A stretch of 64,000 bases of DNA from contig CM070899.1 of assembly GCA_036417435.1 (NCBI GenBank), forward strand, positions 71,678,501-71,742,500. The letters are read 5' to 3'. The stretch comes from Inia geoffrensis (taxonomy: Eukaryota > Chordata > Mammalia > Artiodactyla > Iniidae). The position numbers and the translations under genes are program-made. Positions 1 to 11,110 of the stretch are shown in pieces. Numbering within the stretch: position 1 is the stretch's first letter; each line of letters opens with the position of its first letter. A model generated the notes under the pieces. The model saw only the letters and a program-made list of their open reading frames with translations. It had not been told where the DNA came from and made no database searches.

Positions 1-173
1 CCTCCAGAGCTCTTGAGTGACCAGGTGCATTGTCAATGAGCTATTATATTTTGAAAGATATCTAAGCAGCAGCTGTCAACAGTGGGCTTAAAATATTCAG
101 TAAACCATATTGTAAAAAGATGTGCTGTTATCCAGGCTTTATTGTTCCATTTATAGAGTACAGGCACAGTAGA

Positions 174-213
174 TTTAGCATAATTTAGCATAATTAGCAT
201 AATTAGCATAATT
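174..213. repeat. Short tandem repeat, unit about 9 bp (ttagcataa)
   Basis: Four to five head-to-tail copies of ttagcataa/tagcataat lie within the Tigger transposase remnant, directly before the SINE insertion point. The local frame is changed by this expansion. It is a simple slippage repeat with no other visible role. Confidence 0.8.
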
Positions 214-234
214 CTTAAGGTCCCAAGGATTTTT

Positions 235-536
235 TTTTTTAAATTTACTATTTTGGCTGCATTGGGTCTTCCTTGCTGCGCGTGGGCTTTCTCTAGTTGC
301 GGCGAGCAGGGACTAATCTTCATTGTGGTGGGTGGGCTTCTCATTGTGGTGGCTTCTCTTGTTGCAGAGCATGGGCTCTAGGCATGTAGGCTTCAGTAGT
401 TGTGGCACGTGGGCTCAGTAGTTGTGGCACATGGGCTTAGTTACTCCGTGGCATGGTATCTTCCCAGACCAGGGATCGAACTTGTGTCCCCTAAATTGGC
501 AGGTGGATTCTTAACCACTGCACCAACATGGAAGTC
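235..536 (-). mobile_element. CHR-1-type tRNA-derived SINE, full length, with target-site duplications
   Basis: The tRNA-like head reads on the minus strand from 536 downwards, and the A-tail appears as poly-T at 231-240. The copy is flanked by 13-bp duplications 'cccaaggattttt' at 222-234 and 537-549. The body is the long form with repeated 'gtagttgtggcac'-type units (about 395-430). Such SINEs are transcribed by RNA polymerase III and mobilised by L1 proteins. It inserted into an already old Tigger element. Confidence 0.9.
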
Positions 537-2140
537 CCCAAGGATTTTTAGAATCGTAAATGAGCATTGGCTTCAACTTAAAGTCTCCTGCTGCATTACC
601 CCTAGCAAGAGTCAGCCTGTACTTCAAAAATTTGAAGCCAGGCATTGACTTCTCCTCTCTAGCTATGGAAGTCCTAGAAGGCACCTTCTTCCAACAAAAG
701 GCTGTTTTGTCTACATTGAAAATCTATTGTTTAGTGTAGCCACCTTCATTATCTTAGCTAGATCTTCCAGATAACTTGCTGTCTTCAAGTTGCACTTTTG
801 TGTTCTGGAGATGGCTTCTTCTCTTAAACCTCATGAGCTAACCTCTGCTGGCTTCAAACTTTTCTTCTGCAGCTTCCTCGCCTCTCTCAGCCTTCACAGA
901 ATTAAAGAGTTAGGGCCTTGTTTTAAATTAGGCTTTGCCTTGAGGGAATATTGTGGTTGGTTTGATCTTCTATCCAGATCACTAAAACTTTCTCCATATC
1001 AGCAATAAGCCTGTTCTGTTTTCTTATCATCCATGTGTTCACTGGAGCAGCACTTTTAACTTCCTTCAAGAACTTGTCTTTGCATTCACAACTTGGCTGT
1101 TTGGCACAAGAGGCCTAGCTTTCCGTCTACCTTGGCTTTTGATGTGCCTTTCTCACTAAGCTTAATCATTTCTATCTTTTGATTTAAAGTGAAAGACATG
1201 CAACTCTTTCTTTCACTTAAACATCTAGAGGCCACTGTAAGATTATTAATTGGCCTAATTCCAATATTGTTGTCTCAGGAAATAGGGAGGTCCAAAGAGA
1301 GGGAGAGAGATGGGGGAATAACCTGTCAGTGGAGCAGTCAAAATACACACATTTATCAATTAAGTTTGCTGTCTTATATGACCACAGTTCGTGGTGCCCC
1401 CAAACAATTATAACATCAATGATCACTAACTACAGATCACCATAACAAATACAGTAATAATGAAAAAGTGAAATATTGCAAGAATTATGAAATGTGAAGT
1501 GAGCAAATGATGTTGGAAAAAAATAGCGCCAATAGACTTGCTCATAGTAGGGTTGCCTCAAACCTTCAACTGGTAAAAAACACAGTATCTGTGAAGAACA
1601 ATAAAGTGAAGTGCAATAAAACAAGGTAGGCCTGTATTTTCTTTTCACTGTTAAATTTTAGAGGAAAATATCTGTCCTTATATATTTATACCAAGCGTCC
1701 CCCATACCACTTGGAACTCTGAGAGTGTTCAACATTCAGTTGTCGTCTGAATGGCTAGAGGATGTTTTACTTTCCTCTGTGAACTAGTAAATCGGGTGGT
1801 GAAACAGGTTCTTGAGAATGTATTTTTAACTTTTTCAAGGCTATTTTAAATGGATTAATCCTCTACTTTAAATATAATCCTAATGACACCCTAGATGATG
1901 AATATATTTCCAAAAAGATTTCACTTTTCAAATAATTAATGAAAAAGGGTCATTTAAGGTTCATGGTACTGAATTTTTAAATAAAGATTTTCCTGTTATA
2001 TTTAATGTACACTTTTCTTTATGGATAAATATTTAGCACTATTGGGAATGTCTGATTACTTAGTCAAACTCTGAACATTTCCTCTAATTTAAGTTGTATT
2101 TTATGGACTACAACAATTTTATGACTCTACAGGTTAAATC

Positions 2141-2163
2141 AAGGTCAAGGATACCTTGACCTT
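2141..2163. promoter_or_regulatory. Perfect 10-bp inverted repeat containing nuclear-receptor half-sites
   Basis: The arms aaggtcaagg and ccttgacctt are exact reverse complements separated by ata. Each arm contains AGGTCA, and the left arm with its flank reads TCAAGGTCA (2139-2147), the extended half-site used by monomeric receptors such as the ERR and NR5A groups. The pairing of two half-sites in inverted orientation is seen directly; any receptor binding is inference. Confidence 0.35.
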
Positions 2164-3653
2164 AATGAGAAAAATATGCTACAGAGAGTAATCATACAGC
2201 CTGGTGGTACACAGGAGAGTGGGAGGGCATGCTATACAATCTGCGTGATCAATAGGGAGTATTTGGAATGTTTGGCATGAGTGTATATTTGCATGAGACT
2301 TTGATTTTTTTCTTAACAGTATTTGGCATTCTCTTCTCTTTGTCACTTCATGAGTTGACTCTATCACCAACTGCTCCAAAGAGTTCTCCAAAGTCCAGTT
2401 TTGAAATGCTTGTTAATTTGCCATCATCCAGAATTGATTCTGGTTACTTGGTACACCATTTCGGAATGAATGCTTCTCAAAGCTGATAAATTATAACTGG
2501 GGGCACCTGAGAAATATTAAATATGTCCCAAAGCAAGGCTAACGTAAGCAAAGCACTTGATTATAAGTCCAGAAAACTGATATATTGATCTGCCAGTAAC
2601 CAGCCAATCTCTTACATTGAAAAAAAACCATGAGGTCACTAAGGGCTCTTCCATTCTGAAGACTAAATAGTTCTATCAGAAATATGTATCAGTATAGTTT
2701 TATGACAAAATTTAAACAAAAGGAGACTTTGCATAATGGAATGTAAGTTTTCACTTCCATGGAATTGGTTGTGATTATTGTGTTCACAAATGTAGTAATA
2801 TCACAGATGTCTACAGGACTGTTGAAATTCACAAAACTGTCATGTGGATTGGCTTTCTGAGGATTTGAGAGAACAGGCTGGCAAATTTGCAACATGAAAT
2901 ACAACATAAGAGTTAAATACATGCGTAAATGGATATAAGCAGAGAAAAGATGAGATAAAATGCATGAAACATTGTCTTGAAATCTTGACACATTCCTTAC
3001 CATCCCACACCAAGAAACTGAATGAAGACAACAAGGATGGGGAAGAGGAATGGGTCATTATGACTCTTAGCAATAACATCTCCATGAACTCAGTACTGCA
3101 TCTGTTAACTTTGAATTAAGAGTCAAAGACATTACAGAAGCCAGACTCAAGTCTTCACCCCTTTGACAATTACAATATGTCAATGATATATTTGCTCTGG
3201 AATTGTAGGGACTAGGGAAAGGGTAGTAGGTAAGAACCCTTTCTGAGATCAGAGTATCCTTTAGATTAGAATGGGGGAGGGGTGGAGAATAAGGTGGAGA
3301 ATGTTCTGTTATCTCTGAAAAAATTAAGGGACAGAAAAAAACAGAGTGCCTTCTTGAAATGCTTTGTTCTGAGGTAATCTGAGCAATTGTTTTTAACGTC
3401 CCCTCAGTTAAATATGCTTTCATCATGCTGTCTGTACAGAGCAATGATTTGTTTTGCTGTCGCTGTTGGCAAACAGGAGGTGTAAATATGTTTTTCAAAC
3501 CCTCCAGGGGACTGTTGAGGTCTTCCCTACCCCCTTGAAGATTAATTTAAACTACAGCCTCTCCCTCTTTGGCGGGCTTCCATTCATGAGCCAGAGAGCA
3601 GTCCTTCTCCATCTGGAATTCTCAGTGAAGCAACCCTAGCAAGCCCTCAGGGG

Positions 3654-3669
3654 AAAAAAAAAAAAAAAA
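3654..3669. repeat. Isolated poly-A tract
   Basis: A run of 16 A's follows 'gccctcagggg'. No SINE or L1 body is recognisable directly upstream. It may be the tail of an unrecognised or decayed retrocopy, or simple sequence. Confidence 0.7.
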
Positions 3670-5034
3670 GTAAGCTTAAAAATCAACATTTTGCTGCCAC
3701 TAATAGTATTGAGAATTTTGAAACTGTACATGATAATGTACATATATTGTCTAGATAATGAACTTAATTTTCACAACTAGAGCCCTGGTGCTGGTACTTG
3801 CACTCACACGTGTACTTACCTACCATTTTTCAAATGGAGATCACAAATGTGAAAGAGGGGAAATCATATGTACTATGATTGGGAAGGAATCCTATTCTGT
3901 CCTGTATCTTTGGGTATTTCATGCATGGCTTTTAACAGCCACTTGGAGGTCTACTTTAATTTTCACATAGCTACAAAGAGAACGTTATGTGTCACACAAA
4001 AGGCTGAAACAGGCAATACATAGAGCTAGTTAAATAGACATGGTTACACCTCTACTAGGTTTGTCAGTTTACAAAGAAAATTAAAAGCCTCTGTCCACCA
4101 GAAAATGTCACCTGGAAACAAAGTGAAAAGATACATTCTCCCTTGAATAAATGGATAATTCCTAAACACTGTATTTCCTTGATTATAGACATAACTGTTT
4201 ATTTAAATAAATATTTCTGACATTGAGAATTTTCAGACAGTCAATAAATGCACTTAATGTAATGTTTCTTTATGTTTCACCAACATGCTGTTGTTAAAGA
4301 GACAGAGTGTCCTGCAGTCATTGGCATCTTAAAATGAACAAAAAATGGTATATGGAAACAATCCCCTTGACAATGAATTAAGTGGGTAGACAGTGGCATA
4401 GGTCTCACGAATATTAAAAATGTCAAAATACAAAGGATTTGTGACTTTTTCCTTTTATAATTAAATTATTAAATATAGTGTTCAATAATCAATATGTTAC
4501 TTAAAGAAAATCTTCCTAACTGGTGAGCTTTAGAAATTGATGTGCACATCTTGTATGAATTAATTGTGTGCCAAAATGTGCATCTAATTTGTGTGGATTA
4601 GCAGAAGGCCTCATCTTGTCATTTCTGCAGCATCTGCCTTCATTCATGATATTAGTCCATATAAACACAAATATAATTTTCTGCATGTGCTATGTTATAA
4701 AAAGTTGGAGAATCATGTACGTAAGAGGGAAAAGTTGGAGAAAATATTAAAGTATATTATAACTGTTTTGTGAAGGAACTATTTTTGCTGACCACATGTA
4801 TTAAAGTCCCAAACCAACTGTTGAGTCTCCCTCCAATAGTCAAGTTTATAAACAAGCTGGAAAAATCCCTCAGCGGCTGAAGAGATGTTACAAATATATG
4901 GTTGATGCCAAGACAAAAATATTTTAATACACAGGACCTGAAGACAGAAATTAAGCTATGTTCATAATAAATCATAAATCAAGGATATACTTTAACCAAG
5001 ACACGAATGGCATTCACAAATGAAAATTCAAGGC

Positions 5035-5595
5035 CATTGGGAAGCGAGCAGGAACTGGTATGAAAGTGAATGTATAAGATCATGATGGATTGGTGAGACA
5101 GTCAAGAAACTGTGGCAAAGCCCTAAAAGAAAATTTTCCCTGGAGCACTGGAATGTATTAGTCCTGAAATAGAAATTTTACATCAGGGGCTTGGTAGGAT
5201 TGCAGTTAGGTTTCAAGAAGATTACTCTGCTAATTAAGCTACTAGAGGAAGGGGACTAGAAAGAAAAGATCAGTTAAAATATGATTTCAATGGCCTTTAG
5301 AATAAATAAAGCAATAGGAAGAGAAAGATGGAAATGAATATTAAGGGCTTATGGAAGTAATTTACTGCATGTGGAAAGAAAGAAAGAGGAAAAGGAATTA
5401 GAAACAATACAAAGTTTTTATGCTTGAGTGACTCAGAAGATGGCAATGGAAATAAAGGTGGTAAAGAAAATGTAAAAACAGATATGAGGATAAAATTATG
5501 AATTCAATTTTAGAATATGTTTTTAGAGGTATTAATGGAATGTGGAGCTGGAAATTGTAAGCAGAGGTTGAGAATCAGTAGCAAAATCTGCATTC
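5035..5595 (-). mobile_element. Ancient L2 LINE fragment
   Basis: The segment resembles the reverse complement of the L2 reverse-transcriptase region. Recognisable blocks include 'ggccattgggaag', 'agaagattactctgct' and 'gatgaattcaattttagaatatg'-like text in the expected order. L2 elements stopped moving before the placental radiation, and this copy is heavily diverged. Edges are approximate. Confidence 0.5.
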
Positions 5596-5599
5596 AAAA

Positions 5600-6590
5600 G
5601 CAGCTCCGTATCAAAAAAAAAACAAACAACCCAATCAAAAAATAGGCAGAAGACCTAAACAGACATTTCTCCAAAGAAGACAAAGAGATGGCTAGAAGCC
5701 ATGAAAAGCTGCTCAACATCACTAATTATTAGAGAAATGCAAATCAAAACTACAATGAGGTATCACCTCACACTGGTCAGAATGGCCATCATCAAAAACT
5801 CTACAAATAATAAATGCTGGAGAGAGTGTGGAGAAAAGGGAACCCTCTTGCACTGCTGGTGGGAATGTAAATTGATACAGCCACTATGGAGAACAGTATG
5901 GAGGTTCCTTAAAAACTAAAAATAAAACTACTATATAACCCAGCAATCCCACTACTGTGCATATACCCTGAGAAAACCATAATTGAAAAAGACACATTTA
6001 CCCCAATGTTCACTGCAGCACTATTTACAATAGCCAGGACATGGAAACAACCCGTGTCCATTGACAGATGAATGGATAAAGAAGATGTGGTACATATATA
6101 CAATGGAATATTACTCAACCATAAAAAGGAATCAAATTGGGTCATTTGTAGAGATGTGGATGGACCTAGGGTCTGTCATACAGAGTGAAGTAAGCCAGCA
6201 AGAGAAAAATAAATATCATATATTAACACATGTATGTGGAATCTAGAAAAATGGTACAGATCAAACTAGTTCCAGGGCAGGAATAGAGACGCAGATGTAG
6301 AGAATAGGCGTGTGGACACAGGGTGGGAGGGGAGGGTGGGACACATTGGGAGACTAGGTTTGACATAAATACACTACCATGTGTAAAATAGATAGCTAGT
6401 GGGAACCTGCAGTATAGCACAGGGAGCTCAGCTTGGTGCTCTGTGACAACCTAGATGGGTGGGATGGGGGGGTTGGGAGGGAGATCCTAGAGGGAGGGGA
6501 TATATTTATACATATAGCTGATTTACTTCATTGTACAGCAGAAACTAACACAACATTGTAAAGCAATTATACTACAATTTAAAAAAAAAA
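5600..6590 (+). mobile_element. L1 retrotransposon, 5'-truncated, ending in poly-A
   Basis: The sequence runs from the distal part of ORF2 through the 3' UTR ('acttcattgtacagcagaaa', 'ctaacacaacattgtaaag') to a short poly-A at 6581-6590. The 3' UTR is the artiodactyl/cetacean L1 kind and matches the 3' end at 32473-32718. About 1 kb of an originally 6-7 kb element remains, as expected from incomplete reverse transcription. A convincing target-site duplication was not found. It looks younger than the other L1 pieces in the window, apart from the 32.5 kb copy. Confidence 0.9.
5628..6246 (+). pseudogene. L1 ORF2 C-terminal remnant
   Basis: Translation gives the carboxy-terminal part of L1 ORF2p, the endonuclease/reverse transcriptase. 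It starts with NPIKK and has an in-frame stop at 5643-5645. After a frameshift it continues as '[13 protein letters not shown]' in the Cys-rich tail (5701-5919), then after further stops as 'MWYIYTMEYYSTIKRNQ' (6061-6246). The reverse-transcriptase and endonuclease domains are absent through truncation. Multiple stops make it dead. Confidence 0.85.
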
Positions 6591-7298
6591 CGGGTATAGG
6601 TTGAAACGCATTTCTACGTGTGGTTAGCTCTAAGATCCTTTCTGCCTTTGTCTTCTCATTATTAGCTGGGATTATTTTACCTTTTGGTTAAACTACATTA
6701 TTTGTGACATTGTATCACCCATTGCTACTGTAATAGCAGTGACTAAGAGCCCTCAGTGTTCCTAGAGTAGTTGTAGATACTAAGTGACAATGTATGTCAG
6801 TGCATAATAAAATGACCTAGTACCTAGTCATAGTGCCCAACGGAAGTTAGTTTCTGTCCTTGGGAAATAAGAGAGAGAAAAGGCTTTCAGATATGGCTTT
6901 CAGAATTATTTACATGAGTGTGATAATAAAAATAATTTAGTTTAATGATATTCTATGAAGAAAAGTGAAGAGACACAAGAGAGGCGAGACATACACTTGG
7001 CGGAAGTAATCTTTCAGCAGATGGAGAATGAACAAATGTGGAAGTAAATAGCAGATTACAGATTTTGGAGGATATTCAGTAAAACTCAACAGGATGAACA
7101 CAAACAAAAAAGAATATAAAAGGAAGGTGTAATGGCAGTCATTTCTTCAGAGGTAAACGGAGGTATATTTAAAAAAACTTAAAGGACCACTGAATTTTAC
7201 TGTTAGGAAGCATTATGAAAGGAAATTCAATAGAAAGGCAGAGAAATGTCAGAATTTCCGAGGTAATCTCTGTGGATACCAAAAAATAAATTGCATGC
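6591..7298. other. Unique or unrecognised sequence
   Basis: About 700 bp with no open frame of note and no repeat I can name. Base composition is AT-rich like the rest of the window. Confidence 0.5.
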
Positions 7299-7693
7299 TG
7301 TATTAGTTTGCTAGGGCTGCTATAACAAAATACCACAGTTTGGGTGGCTAAAACAACAGAAATTTATTTTCTCATAGTTCTGGAGGCTAGAAGTCCAAGC
7401 TCAAAATGTTGACAGGTTTGGTTTCTCCTGACTCTTCTCTCCTTGGCTTTCAGACGGCTGCGTTCTTTCTGCAACCTCATATGTCCTTTTTTCTGTGTGC
7501 TCTCACCACCACGCCACGCACTGGTATCTCCTTCTGTTCTTATAAGGACACTAGTCTTCTTGGATTAGGGCACCACTCTTATGATCTCATTTAAACTTAT
7601 TACCTCTTTAAAGGCCCTACCTCTAAGTACAGTCACACTGGAGGTTAGGGCTTCAACATACGGATTTTGGGGGATAGAATTCAGTTTATAACA
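7299..7693 (-). mobile_element. MLT1-type LTR (ERVL-MaLR), complete
   Basis: On the plus strand it starts tgtattagtttgctagggct and ends in a TAACA terminus, matching the reverse complement of an MLT1A/B-like LTR. Diagnostic text includes 'aacagaaatttattttctca', 'ttctggaggctagaag' and 'ttataaggacactag'. Flanking pentamers catgc (7294-7298) and catgt (7694-7698) form a 4/5 target-site duplication, the 5-bp length expected for ERVL-type integration. No internal retroviral sequence is attached, so it is a solo LTR. Confidence 0.85.
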
Positions 7694-7710
7694 CATGTAT
7701 TCTTTTATTA

Positions 7711-7760
7711 TATATACACACACACACACACATATACTCATATATATATACATATATATT
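7711..7760. repeat. (TA)n/(CA)n dinucleotide microsatellite
   Basis: Alternating purine-pyrimidine tract: tata, then (ac)n, then (ta)n interrupted by 'actca' and 'acata'. It directly follows the MLT1 LTR. Confidence 0.85.
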
Positions 7761-7764
7761 TTTT

Positions 7765-8480
7765 ACTTTGGTCCTATTTAATATATTCTTAAATTTTATT
7801 ATATTTCAGATATACCTAAGAACTTATCAAAATATAATGAGCACTATCATATTCACTTCATAACTTAAGAAAAAAAGTTTTCAAAGAAAATCTTCTGCAT
7901 ACCTATCTCTCAGGCCTCAGAGCTAACCTCTATCCTGAATATGGCATTATCCTTATTATTATCCCTAAACAATATATAATTTTGCATGCTGCTAAACTTT
8001 ACATAAATAATATCATCAGCAATTTGTCTTTTTTGTGTGATATTTGTGTTTGATAGATGTAGTGCTAATTCATTCACTTTCACTGCTGTCCAATCTTGTT
8101 GTATGAAATGAATATGGCACAAATGTCCACTGTCTTGTTAATGGATATTCAAGTGATTTGTCATCATTTATACTATTACAGAGAAACTGTGGTGAACATT
8201 TCTCCAGGTGCATGTCTCCAGGTGCAAATGAGTGTGTTTCCTTAGAATGATTTACTGTAGGATGGAATTCCTGGTTCATAAGAATGTACATCTTCAACTT
8301 TAACTATTTAGATATTGCTGAATTGCTTTCCAAAGGGTCTATCAATTTACCTATTCATTGGTCATGTACAAGAATTGCTTTTGAGCCAAAGTCTTACTAA
8401 CACAGAGTCATCAGACAAGTTTTTCAATCTCTGTGCCACACAGTATATAATTCTGATATTAATTTGCATATAAGAATATA
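7765..8480 (-). mobile_element. Old L1 (L1M-type) 3' region fragment
   Basis: The text follows the reverse complement of the L1 ORF2 end and 3' UTR in order: 'tgtccactgtcttgttaatg', 'ctgtggtgaacatttctcc', 'ttcctggttcataagaatg', 'attgctttccaaagggtct'. It is strongly diverged and full of small indels. The subfamily cannot be named by eye. Confidence 0.6.
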
Positions 8481-8484
8481 TTTT

Positions 8485-9084
8485 TATTATTCTTTCTCCT
8501 GCTCTGTGCTCCAACTCACCCTTATGGACTGCATTGCTAGGGTTCCTTGCTATCTGGCTTCTGGTTGAGTTTGTCTAATGAAAGGCACAGGTAGAAGATG
8601 AGAGGGCTGGAGGGAAGAGAAATATAAATATTTCTTCCCCCTTTCCTCTGCTTTGGCATAGGGATTCTGCCAGTTGCTGAGTCCCACTCCAGCCACAGAT
8701 CTGATCAGGTGGTCTTTTATTACAGGGGCTGTCATTGAATTCCTACAAAACTATTCCCTCCCCTTTTCTATTGGTAGCAGATATAATGGCTTCCTAGTGT
8801 TGCTAATCTCTAGGTGCCTCACATTTTCTTGTTAATTTCTTCAACTTTGCCTAATGCTTAGTTGAAATCTCCTGGTTAAAAATATCTTTAGAACCATCTA
8901 TTGAATTCACTTTCTTGACATGACCTTGAATGATACAAAGAAATACTATGAAAACTCTCTTCTGAACCCCATTCACCTGATTCCCACTACCTACTATTAA
9001 TATTTTTGTTAATGCTATTTGGAGCTAATATAGAGATGTTTTTATACCTTTTAAAGCAGTTAAATTATGAGTTCTCATCTTTTT
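8485..9084. other. Unassigned sequence, probably an old medium-reiteration repeat
   Basis: The block containing 'ttatggactgcattgctagg', 'tatctggcttctggttgag' and 'atctgatcaggtggtctttt' resembles a dispersed mammalian repeat I have seen but cannot name. It separates two old minus-strand L1 fragments that are different copies, since the second starts again at an L1 3' end. No gene is visible. Confidence 0.35.
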
Positions 9085-9975
9085 TTATCACAAATGGTGA
9101 GAAGCATTATCACCATTTGCATATACAATATTGATATACAATAGTCAATTTTCTTCAACTTGGTATCTTTTTTTTTTGTTATTATACTATGGTGGTGATC
9201 CTGCCAGTACATAGGGAGCTTCCTCATTGTGATATTTAATAGATGCATAGTAGTCCATTTATGAATATACGTTAATTCATTTTTTCAACCCTCTAATGGA
9301 TAATTTATATCATGTTATTACTAGTGATCTTTCAATAAATAACTTAATGTATAAATCAATGTTCATGTAGATTTGCTGGGTCAAAGTTATATGAATCTAT
9401 TGTCTTAATAATTCTGTCAAATTGCACTCTCTTAGGATTAAAGTCATTTGCAGCTCCATCTGCAATGTATGACAGAGTCTAGTAACCTGCAGTCTAAATA
9501 GTACAGTGTATCATCAGATGTTTGCAATATTATTAATCTGATATCTGAGATACGCTACTTCCTAGTTGTTTTAATTGGCATTGCCTTTATATTGGTGTTT
9601 GAAAGACATTTTCATGTTTAAAAGTTATTTATATTTCTTTTACTGAGAACTACATGTTCATATCCTATACCCATATTATATTGAAGTTTATTCTCTTTCT
9701 TTTCAATTTGTAGGCATACTTTACTAATATAAGGGAGGCTGTCTCACCTTTCTTTTTCTGTGATATGAGTCACAATTTTTTTTCCACGTTGTCATTTTTC
9801 TTTTCGATTTGTTGTTGTTGGATGTTACCATGCAGAATTTTTTTATGTTTCTATAGAGGAATTTTTCAGTCCTTTCTCTAATGTTTTTTTTTGAATTTTT
9901 ATTTTCAGAAATAATTTATACACTCAGAGTTTATAAAATATTCTTCCATGAGTCCTCCTAGTACTTTATTTCATA
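9085..9975 (-). mobile_element. Old L1 (L1M-type) 3' region fragment
   Basis: Order and wording match the reverse complement of an old L1 3' UTR and distal ORF2: 'acatagggagcttcctcatt', 'gatgcatagtagtccattt', 'atttgctgggtcaaagttat', 'gaactacatgttcatatcc' and 'tctgtgatatgagtcacaat'. It is a second, independent copy from the one at 7765-8480. Confidence 0.65.
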
Positions 9976-10859
9976 TATTACATGGAAACCTTTTTCCAGT
10001 TGGACTATTTTTCTGATGTGTGGACATAACTTCTTTCTCCTACATTGAATAATGCTAGGTATGTTTTCAAAGTTTCTTCTTTATTTATTCAAGTAAAATC
10101 TTTATTTATCTATATCTTTTAAACACAGCATATATTCTGTTTCCAAATTTTCAATATCTGTAGTTTTTTTGGCTTCTCATTTTGCTGCTTGTTATTTCCA
10201 GTAATTCTTAGTTATGGTGGCTTGTTTATTTCAACTTTTGGAAATGTTTTATTGTGAGCTCAACTTTGGCAGGATTTTACATGTGGGAATCTATGTGTCC
10301 TAAATGGAGGTGAATCCCTTCAGAGAATATTTTTATTTCTTTCTGCTAGGCACCACTAGGCAATAATAATTTTTAAATTAATGTTCCAACTTAGGGTTTC
10401 TTGGACCATACAGGTAATATAAATAACAAATTTCAATCCCCAGTGAAAGGAGAAAGGCCTTCACATGTGAAATCTCAGAAAAAGATTTTACTTTCCCAAG
10501 ATTCTAGGTTAATAAGATCTGTAAACAGCCTCAAGGCACCTGTGGTTTCAGCATCCTCATAACAAACTTGTTTTCTACTTTATCACTCTCACCACCTGCA
10601 GATTTCACTTATTTTCTTGAGAGTACAAGGTTGGTGGTTGTATTTTACTTAGCATGTTTTAGGATGTCTACAGTGGGAGGAACTTTTTTTTCTAGGATAT
10701 CTAGTCAGCTATCTTGCTGGCAGTGATAATATAAGATGATTTTTGGTATAAATGAAAGAAAGATAGGGAAATAATTTAAAGCAAGAACAGCATTTAGGAC
10801 ATATTTCTTTTAGGACAAAAACATTTTACCATGTTTTTAGGCAGAATATAAGGTGTAAA
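9976..10859. other. Unassigned sequence; possible continuation of old L1 and another repeat
   Basis: The first 100 bp may still be L1. The following block with 'tgtgtcctaaatggaggtga' and 'gagaaaggccttcacatg' looks like a dispersed repeat but I cannot name it. No coding gene or RNA gene is visible. Confidence 0.35.
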
Positions 10860-11110
10860 ACTTAAGGAAACTGAAGTATTCCAGCAAGTAATATCAGATA
10901 AAGGGTGTTCCAGACAAAAAGAACAGGGAGAGCGCATATAAAGAGGTCAAAAATGATAGGACATCCTAGACTAAAATGAAAAGTATCTATTTTTGGCTGG
11001 AGTACAAAAATCAAAAGCAATACTTAAGATTAGAAATATACAGTGTTTCCAGATCGTGGGGAATTGGGAATATGATGCTGAAAATTTTATAATTTTGTCT
11101 GAACCTAAAT
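10860..11110 (-). mobile_element. Ancient L2 LINE fragment
   Basis: Resembles the reverse complement of the L2 region upstream of its 3' end: 'gggtgttccagacaaaaaga', 'acagggagagcgcatataa' and 'ggctggagtacaaaa' occur in the expected order. Heavily diverged, approximate edges. Confidence 0.5.

Larger units (their letters stand above)
1..1235 (-). pseudogene. Degenerate Tigger transposase (CENP-B/pogo-like DDE family), split by a SINE
   Basis: Homologous to the pogo/Tigger transposase, a nuclear DNA-binding and strand-transfer enzyme. The expected start codon around 1233-1235 is now GTG. The N-terminal helix-turn-helix region lies just below it. A longer readable piece at about 33-221 gives 'AKSTVPVLYKWNNKAW' and 'FTEYFKPTVDS', typical of the core domain. 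The catalytic-aspartate motif DNAPGH is still legible at 17-34 but in another frame, because a small deletion near position 50 shifts the reading. The SINE at 235-536 separates the two halves. It cannot make a functional enzyme. Confidence 0.8.
1..1634 (-). mobile_element. Tigger1-like DNA transposon (TcMar), truncated by the window edge
   Basis: Read on the minus strand, the sequence begins at 1634 with the Tigger1-type terminus (on the plus strand it ends gtgcaataaaacaaggtagg followed by cctg), next to a TA dinucleotide at 1635-1636, the usual target site. It continues through the 5' UTR and most of a transposase gene to the first base of the window; the other terminus lies outside. A CHR SINE at 235-536 interrupts it. 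Tigger elements are pogo-like, cut-and-paste transposons that were active early in placental evolution, so this copy is a fossil. Divergence from consensus is visible by eye but was not measured. Confidence 0.85.
1637..5034. other. Mostly unique sequence; no gene seen
   Basis: About 3.4 kb in which I recognise no transposon and no coding gene. The longest open frame is 143 codons on the minus strand at 3067-3498. Its predicted product is Ser/Thr/Pro-rich, has no signal peptide or motif I know, and has no flanking splice context that I could defend. The tract holds a poly-A run at 3654-3669 and a perfect palindrome at 2141-2163. Old, unrecognised repeats may be present. Confidence 0.5.

Noticed and set aside
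8199..8227. Two copies of tctccaggtgca as paired E-box regulatory sites
   Set aside because: They lie within an old L1 fragment and look like a small tandem duplication there; no independent support for regulation.
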